Assembly: GCA_949825025.1 (NCBI GenBank)
Contig: OX463780.1
Location: 25,820,118-25,884,117 of the forward strand
Source: Siphlonurus alternatus
Taxonomy: Eukaryota; Arthropoda; Insecta; Ephemeroptera; Siphlonuridae
Direction: 5' to 3'
DNA: 64,000 nucleotides
Shown here: positions 53,701 to 62,700 of the stretch, in pieces
How the letters are laid out: each line of letters begins with the position of its first letter
How positions within the stretch are numbered: position 1 is the stretch's first letter
Program-made: the position numbers and the translations under genes
Notes under the pieces: model-generated
Databases searched by the model: none
Seen by the model: the letters and a program-made list of their open reading frames with translations, nothing else
Told to the model about the DNA's origin: nothing

Positions 53701-56700
53701 TGACAAATATATGTAAAATTGTAATATATCATGTAAACAGTTTTTCATATCCATATTTCAGTGTTCACTGAAATAAGGATATGAAAGTCTGTTAAGAAAG
53801 AATAGGTAATCTTGTAAATTTTATGTTATATAAGTTAGTAAAACCGAATTAACTATTTACACGTGCTCAACAAGTAGTACTTAATTGTACAAATGTACAA
53901 TATATATTTGTTTTTCTGGTCCGTTTTACTCTCTGTCTCACAAATTATTGTAGCGAATGTTAAAATAAAATCTCACAATTGAAGTTGATCCACGTGATCT
54001 AATGTTAGAATTTTCCCCACCTAAACTATTATGCTGTCAAACAACTTATATAATATATTTTCTTCTCGTTTGACGAGCTTCTCATCTAGATTCTGTTCTC
54101 CAAGATGGCGTATTATTTTTTTCTTCAGGTTCGTTCGGTGGTGTCCGGCGCTAACGCTCGTCGCAAGCTGTCGTTCCGCAACGTGTCCAACGTGGTGGTG
54201 CAGCTGCTGCACTCGATCAAGTACTCCATGGAGGTCCCGTTCTCCAACATGGCGGTGGCACCTGGCGGGAGCGCCGACAAGGTTCATGCAGCTAGAAAGG
54301 TAAGCAATACCCTGAGAGAGGGTCGTCGTGTAGCGTTGTGGCTTATTGTGTAACTTAATTGTAACTGTATATCGTGTTTGTCGTTTGTTGTGACTTTTAA
54401 TTACAGTTACCAGCTAGAGTATTATACAGTAGAAATGGTGTTCTCAGTTTTTATTTATATATACTTTATAAGTCGAGTCGTTAATTAGAATTATAGCGTT
54501 AAACATAATAAATGCTATTCACAAAGAACTTGGTGTAGAAAATTTTAGTAAACTAAAACTCGATACTGAATTCCAGTACTAAATATTATTATTCTTGGCT
54601 AAAATCTACGCAAAGTTCTTTGTGAATATCCACTAATGTCTCCTTTTATTAATTTAAAATTCAAGTTGTAAATTAAACAATGTAAAAACTATACAAAGCT
54701 TTTGTCTGTCAAAGCTTTTCAAGAAATTTTATACAAAAGCAATCTCAGATTTAAAGACAAAAATCAATTTGATTTTTTTAACAAAAAATAATTAAAACTC
54801 TTTTGCATTACATACAAAGTCCCGATAATTACAAAGATAAGCATTATGTAATGCCCACTTTCCCCTTGGCACAATTATTTCACAGCAGAGTAATCTCTTT
54901 TTATTTCTCTATTGGCTTGGAGGCTACTTGGAGATTCGTGTCGACTTCGTCCTGTCACATTTATTTACGTAGCAGCCGCTGTTAGACTCCGCACGACGAC
55001 GTTGCGGAATCGATATCTGCTGGCCGTGCGCCAAGGGCCGTGACGTCACAGGGTGCTCCAGCAAGGATGTTTTTACACGTGTCCGGTCAGCTGTAGCCAT
55101 TCACGTGAACACTACACGTGTCATAGTTTTCTAAATTTTTTTAACGTAATTTTGGGATAAAATTGCTGCAAGGGTTACAAATTCAAGGAAGGGGCTAGTT
55201 TTCTGTTCTGTTGGAGGATATAAAATAAAATTATTGTGAGATCCGTGTCAGATAATTAAGATTTAGTTTACGAAAAATATACTGGAGCTAAAAACTATTG
55301 ACAATTAAATTGATCCAAAACTTTACTATAGCTTATAGATACACATTTAAGTTTATATTATTTAAAAAATAATAAGACTATCATTTATTAACCAATTATT
55401 ATTTAAAAAAATAATAAGACTATCATTTACTAACCAATCCACTAATAAATTAAAGTAATAGCAGCATTGGAATTTTTACACCAACATGCAGCGTCGAGCG
55501 AAAATTTTAAATTAACAATTTTATTTGTAAGAAGTGTAAAATTTTAATTTATTTTATTTTTTTGCATGGCGTGACCTTTAAATTCTTCGATATTTAAAAT
55601 AATTCTAGAGCTCCGTAATTTTATATACGAAACATTTTATGAATAAGAAGCCGTATAAAAAGCTGATTTGCTGATTGTGAAATGTTATGACTATACCGAA
55701 CTTTGAAATTTAATTTCTTCCTCTAGTATAATATAGATCGAACCCAGTTTACGCAGTTTACCAATGCTTACTATTGGAGGAACAGTCTTCATCAAGAAAA
55801 AATTGAACCAGTAACAAACTTCCAATTTACTGATAAGAGATTTTTTCCCTCTACATATATCATGCATATACAATAAATTGAATAAATCAATTTACAATCC
55901 AATGTATCAATTTTAAGTATTTGTAAATCAGCTTTATTATTCTTTTCCTCTCGGACGGCAATCATATTATATAGCATGCAAAATACATATAAGATCAAAA
56001 ATAATATTCGATGGCGTTTTATTTTTCTGAGAACAGGGGCGTGGTCGCTGTTGCCATGGCGCCAGACGTGATAATAATGTTTATCCTTCATTTCTGACTA
56101 CTTGTTTTGTGGCCATTAAATTTAATATAGCTGCAAGCTTTCTGAACTTTCAACTAAAAAAACACAAATATATTTCACTTCTGTTTATTTTTTTTAATGA
56201 AAATGGTTTCAAAATCCTTTTTAAATCTTGAAATTTTCAAAACTTATATATGATGTAAAATGCTTATGAAATGTAGGTAAACTTAATGGAGTCGATGTAA
56301 AAATGTTCCCTTGCTCTTCGGAATAACAATGGACTTGGTAAAACAATTTTAAATCAAGCGACGATAACCCCAAGTTTTAATTGTATGTGCGCTGTGTTAT
56401 TTTTGTCAAGGTTTTTTGTTTTACCAGAGGTGGCCTTCATAACAAATTAATTGAAAAGTATAATTAAGGAGGAGACTTGACCTAACAGCAGGCCAGAGGT
56501 CTCGTGTCTTATGACCAGATAAAAAGATGAAACTAAAACTTTCACAGTTTCAATGTTTCCAGGGACGGTTTTGCTATATATAAAGTCATGATGCATACGT
56601 CGCTTATGCTTATGTTGTCCCGCGCGGGAACATAACGTCGAACCTTCCAAAATTTCGATTAATTTTCTGGTCATAACACATGGAAGTCTCTGACCTGGAT

Positions 56701-59700
56701 CGTTACTTGAATTGGTTTACCTCGCTGATCCATATACATGTGTGATGATTATAATAACGAGAGATAAGTGGCGCCACCTCCGGTGTGTCGTCCCTTGCTA
56801 TTATCTTGTAACTTAGCTGTCGTTTGCCCGCATGCTCGCTCGCTGTGCCGACCTGCCGAGTGCAGGACGCCGCGGTAAGTCTGCCTAACCGCAAACATCG
56901 CTCATCTCAGCTGTTAACATGATGCAAATTAAGGAAAAAATTAATTTATTTATAGTATTCAATTCAATCCAGTGTAATTTTGTTTCAAAGAGTAGAGTAA
57001 AAATGCAGCAAAGAAACAAACAAACAAACTGAAAATATCGATAAATTTTATATTAAATATATTACAAAATTTGCATTAAGTTTCCTGCTCTTCTTTTTTC
57101 ATAAATGGCAGACATTCTATCAAAGTCACCCAGCTCCAACTCCGGATTGTCTGGGTGTCCCTCTCAGCGACTCGCACTTCATTGCTGCATGAATCGCACA
57201 CAACTCCGCATGTCTCGTGTATGGGCGGGTACACAACCTCGCATGTGCCTTTGTTATTGTTGTCCCCTGGCTTGCTGTTGCTTGGTGTTTGCTGCTGCGC
57301 TTACTGCGTGGCTGAATCATCAAGACATTCTTTGATTATGCAGTTTGCGTCTTATTTATGTGTTTACGTGTTACAAGAAAAGAGAAAGAGGGAGGAAATA
57401 AACGTTGAAGTCTCATTATTGATAATTTAGTTTTTGGCATTGTTGAAATGGAAACTCTGTCATTGTTGCATTCGTTTCCAAGACTTGATTGATTGATGGT
57501 TGATATTTTGGGGCAATTGACATATTTTGGTCATGTGCTCCCAAATTGTTACCAACAGTAAAAATTTTGTAAAATTCAATTTATTCAAATTGCTATATAT
57601 AATTTGCACACATATCCTGGATAAGAAATGAGAACGAGGGGTTTAAAGAAAAAAACAAGACTCCTTTATGTTTTCAGGAGAAAACGTGTAATAAAAGTTT
57701 AATCTTCTTATCGAGGGTAACTCCATCGAGTCATATTAAAATAATAACTCTAACCGCATGCTTAAATTAACCTGCATAATTTTTACTTTAAAGTTTTAAG
57801 TTGTTTTAACTTTTCAAGTGACTTCTTTATAATTTTATTAGAACCGGTCGTTCTTTACATAGAGTTTCGGAGAAATATTAACAGATCAATAAATTATTAA
57901 TTGATGTTGAATCATATAGATAAATAGGAAAAAAAATAGGGTTATTAAACTTATTAAATATTTAAATGTTTTCTATCTTTTACATGTATCAACATGCTCT
58001 ATCTTTTTGCACCATCATTTTGCTGTTACATTGTTAATCATGTGTAATTGTGTCGTCATAATGACAATATTTCTGAATTGTTTGAAAATTACGTTATATA
58101 ACGCAGGCTGTATATCGCATCGGCAGTATTTCATGATAGGAATGTGTAGCTATGGGCTTTATAATCCATATATATTAAAATAAGTGAATGAAATTAGCTT
58201 TCATAAAACCTTCGTAGAGGTTTTAATTACATTAAAAAAAAAATGTGTACACCAGCCGCAGCTGCAGCCAAAGAAGCTAGATAATTAATTAACAAGGCGT
58301 ATGATATTAGCCAAAGTCCAACTCTTGTCTTGCCGCCTCCCCTGAACTCTGCTCATCACTGTTAAGTGCTTAACGATCGAAACTCATGATATATACTTAA
58401 TAATGTAAAAAAATATTATTTATAGTTTACTAGTGTACTGATATTTGATTTGCTCAAATCCTATACAATTAAAGGAATAATTATGTATCACACAGAAGTG
58501 CTGAATTAATTACTGTTGTAAATTTTATAATTCTGAAAATTGGCTAAATTTTTTTACTTTTAATAATTTGCATTAAATTTAAATACTTAAATATTTGGAT
58601 TTAACGCTTGCGGGTTAGAACTGGGGAGTGATCAAATACTGTGAGAAATTTGAGGCACTTCCGTGTTTTATGGCCAGAAATTTGAAAAAAACAAACAAAT
58701 AGAGCTTCACGAACTCATAAGCGATATGGTATGTTACACGTGGCAGTGCAGTGGGCCTCATCATGTTGATCAAATTTCTGGCCATGGAAGTCTCTGACGG
58801 CTCTGGGGAGCAGGCAAGTGGGGTGGAGTACGACAAGATGAAAGTCCACAGCGCTCGAGGCTGAGGTTGCGGCTTGAGAAATTAAAAAAGCAAAATCACA
58901 TAGCTTAATATAGCATTATTGAAAAAAAATATCATTCACTTATAGATTTACCTCAAATCATCAGCACATTCATTTTCACAAGCTTATTTTAGGATTAAGT
59001 TTGTAGTATATTAGTAGTTCATTTTAATATATAGAGAAGCAAGTTCATATTTTTGCTTCTGCTGGCATGGGAGGTAGAAAGAAATTTATTGAGCTGCCAA
59101 CAGCCTTTAGAGAAAGCAGAACACAAATAACGCTTCAATTTTACCATCAAACGAATCGGCACATCTGTTCTCTCACAGTTCGAAATTATTTTTAAGACTC
59201 TTATAATAAACCATCGAGTTGGAAGTATAGCGAGTAAGTTAAAATAGATTTCTTGAATTTCTATTTTAATTCTTAAATCCATTTAATTTGCGAACAAATG
59301 AAAGTAAAGAGCAATAAGACGACCAACCACTGCCATTCATTGCTATCTCATGGCAAATTTAGCACGCACGCAGTAAAATAATTTATTACAACTTTGCTGT
59401 CGTCAGCTATTAAGCTCTATATTATTTACAAACTTAAAATAGCAATGATGCTAAATGCTAACTCTGCAGTTATTCAGTGCAATTATTATACTGCTAACTT
59501 GCGGTCCGCAGGGGAATATAATTATAATTTAAAAAAAATTGCAAGTGGAATCACTTTCTTACTGTGAAGTGAATCTTTTAATTTTTATTTATTTCATAAT
59601 AGTCTAAAAAAGCTATATAGAGAAGTCGTATTTGAGCCGGTCATAAAAAGTCGATTTGCTTGATGGTAGTGCATGCTTGCTTGCTAGGCCACGTATCGGC

Positions 59701-62700
59701 CACGTGGTGACGTGCCGTGGTTGTAGGTGCTGGACCTTCAGAGGGCCCTACACGCCGACCCTGCGGTCCCGGGTACCACAAGAACCTTCGGTGGAGAGAG
59801 CCTTGACCTTCATGATATCGCTGGCAAGGTAAGCTATAGGTGACATGACTGTAGTGCATCTTTTGTGGGGTGTCGTTTGTTGCTCGTCCGTCGAGTTCAA
59901 TGTATATTGCTATTCAGTGGTTGCATGTCAGTAGTTGCTCCTGCAGGTGACTTTGAAATTATTTAATGTTATTATATTATATGAATATTGAATTTCACTG
60001 TTGTTGTCTATTTGTTTAAACATGTTATGTTTAATAATCAACCTGTATGGAAATTACAAATTTTATAGTTCTGTTAATAATAACTATTTAAAAAATAAAA
60101 TGACTGACGTAACAGCGTATTTCATCTCAATTTTGAGGGTGCACACTATGCACAGGGTTTATTATTCTTTTTATTATTAAGTTGAGATCCTCTATAAAGA
60201 TGCAAGTATGCAATAAAAAAAAAATCATGCAGGTTGGTCATTATAAAGTTATAAACATCGTAAAGTGGTAATTGACATGTCAATTCTTCATAATATATCA
60301 TCCTTCTAAGATGAAAGGATTTCGATGTAAATTATTATTCCGTCTGTTTCAAAGTGACTGTGATAATAATAATGTTGGTGTGTGCCTGCGTGTTCACAGA
60401 GCAAGTCTAGCGACAAGTTCAAACGTCCGTTTAAAAAGCGTCACTCGAGTGTGTACCACCAGCCGTCTAATCGTGTCAACAAGTACCTAGCCCAAGCGAT
60501 AGAGGCGCGCAGTGTGGACCGAGAAAAGGCAACCCACGTAAACCTGGCCACCCTGTGCTTCAGGGACCATGGAAAGGAAAGTCAGGTGAGTCACCTGTGT
60601 ACCTGAGAACATGAAATTACCGCTGCCTGCAGTGGAGAAACAATCGAGAAAAGATACCATAATTTTTTCAGAGCGTCACAGTGCAAGGTCTGGAGACGAT
60701 TGCGCAACTGTCGCTAAAAACCATTCAATGCAGCATGCCCGATAGTCATGGCGCTACCAGCCCTGTGAAGCTCTAAGAATTTTAGTCAAATTTCTAATCG
60801 TAAGACACGGTAGTCTGTGTGAATGGGTCGTTTTTACATATAGCTTTGATGAATTGGCGTATTGTCAAAAGGCTGGCTGTAGATGTAGTCTGATGTACGT
60901 ATACAGCAGGACAGTATTTTAATTACAGTACTTCATTGAAATTTCTGAATTTGAATTAATTAAAAAAAAAGTTCTGCAAAAAAGGTTTTTCAACCATGAA
61001 TAAAACAAAATAATAAATATGTCCTGTGACGTTTTTTTTTTTTTTATCACCTATAAGCTTGAATTAAATCTTCCCAAATAAAAACTCGGTAATAATTGCA
61101 GTATGAATACGGATTAACATGTTGCTCTAACCTCATGTATTTCACTTTTGTATTTCAAATTGTAATTTTGTGTACGAGATAAAATAAATTCCTCTGACAG
61201 CACACAACACGTCAGTGTGGTGAACTTTCATAATCGCAGCACGTTGCAAAAGTTGCTGCTGCGGCTTTGCGGCCAGCGAGCGACCAAAGGCTTCTGATGG
61301 ATTTTACCGAAGCTTGTATGCAATCATAGTTTGTGATGATGGTCTGTGTGTTCTTTGATGTGTAACAAAGAGATCAGCTTGTTAAACGTTATGTATATTT
61401 ATGCTGCAATTTGAAAGAGTTGTGTATATTTATGTTGCAATTTCTGCCTAGACTCGTTTTTTTTTCTTGTCTCATATCCGCACTGCAGATTTTCTTCTTT
61501 ATTTTTAAACCTTCTAGCATCTCTCAATTTTAGTACTTGAACGACTTCCTAAAGTTAAAGGAAGAAAAAAATTGTATGTTATGTGTATAAAAAAAAGTTG
61601 TAATAGCTCGTAAACGGAAATAGCAATAATATATATATATTTTTTTTTTGCTTCTCTCTCTCCATTTGCAATTTTCCAGCTAGTCGGAAATCCGTGGTGA
61701 ATATATATAGTATAATAAAGAGGCGGATTTGCAAGGGTGGCAAATTGAGTTTATTCACGAGGAGGGTTGCTGGGACTTGAATAGCAAGGATGTATTGAGA
61801 ACTCTTATATCGAGTCATAGTGAAAACGTGGCGCCTTCATCGTCAATGTGAACCGGCAGCTCGTGTTGCTGACGAAGTGTGCTCGGTGTAATTCGATAAC
61901 GCCAATTTCGTTCTGTACTGCTGGACAAAAGAATTTGTCCTTGTTCCTACTTTTCTGTCTATCTTTCTGTTTTATTCTTTCATTTTTTCCCCCGTTATTT
62001 GGGTACAGTATATAGCAGAGCTATAATACACTATTATATATACTAATGTTGTTGAGCTATACCATGAAATAAGATAGTAAAATGAACAAAAAGCAAAACA
62101 TGCAATAATAATTGAAAAAAACAAAGAATAACAAGGTGTTAATATAATGATCTGATTAGTAAACAGAATGATTAGGGTCGTAGCTAAATAGTTTGAAGAT
62201 AGTATACCTGGATAGTACCATAATTTCCATCTATCTGTGAATCAAATAAGCATGCAGAATTACACCATATGTATAAAAGTAATAAAAAAACAGATTACAA
62301 TAAAATATATCGTAACATTCGATACCTTAGAAACTTTTTACGCTGATACTTTTTTTTTTTTTTTTTTGTATCAATGCAGGTCGATTTTGTTGTAAGGTAA
62401 CTGCTCCGACGGGAGTGATTCTCGCCGCACTTTTCATGGACAGCGCAAAGTTTGTGCCGGCAAACGTCTCCCCCGGGCCAACTCGTCGTCGCACTGCTGT
62501 TTTTACACGAGTAAAAGAAGACGTTTTTCCCTTTAATACTACTTAAACCAGCCTTAGTGCAATTCATATTAGTTAACCTAAGAACATGGTTTCCTTATTA
62601 GAATAAATTATGTAACATGCTTTTCTGCTACCCTAAAGTGAATTAGCTAATCAAATTTAATAATCTGCAGGTTTCTCAACGTAAATTAGAGATATTTTTA

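Larger units (their letters stand above)
54300..59726 (+). other. Intron 10 (5.4 kb)
   Basis: A phase-0 intron. It contains inverted repeats at 54514-54629, about 56489-56699 and about 58640-58800, a 40-bp tandem duplication (55357-55437), a (TTGA)n/GGGGCAATT repeat (57485-57522) and TGACGTCA at 55041 within a less AT-rich patch (54960-55100). A possible 9-nt microexon is noted at 56866-56874. The less AT-rich stretch 57125-57330 has overlapping ORFs in several frames and no recognised product. Confidence 0.9.

Noticed and set aside
57105..57430. Overlapping ORFs in a less AT-rich patch of intron 10
   Set aside because: Several frames are open at once on both strands, no splice pair fits rut phase with a plausible peptide, and no family is recognised.
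58755..58863. Exon-like sequence [17 protein letters not shown] followed by CAG|GCAAGT (possible GC-AG donor)
   Set aside because: It lies on the right arm of a MITE that pairs with 58640-58684 and is related to the element at 56489-56699, so repeat origin is the better explanation.
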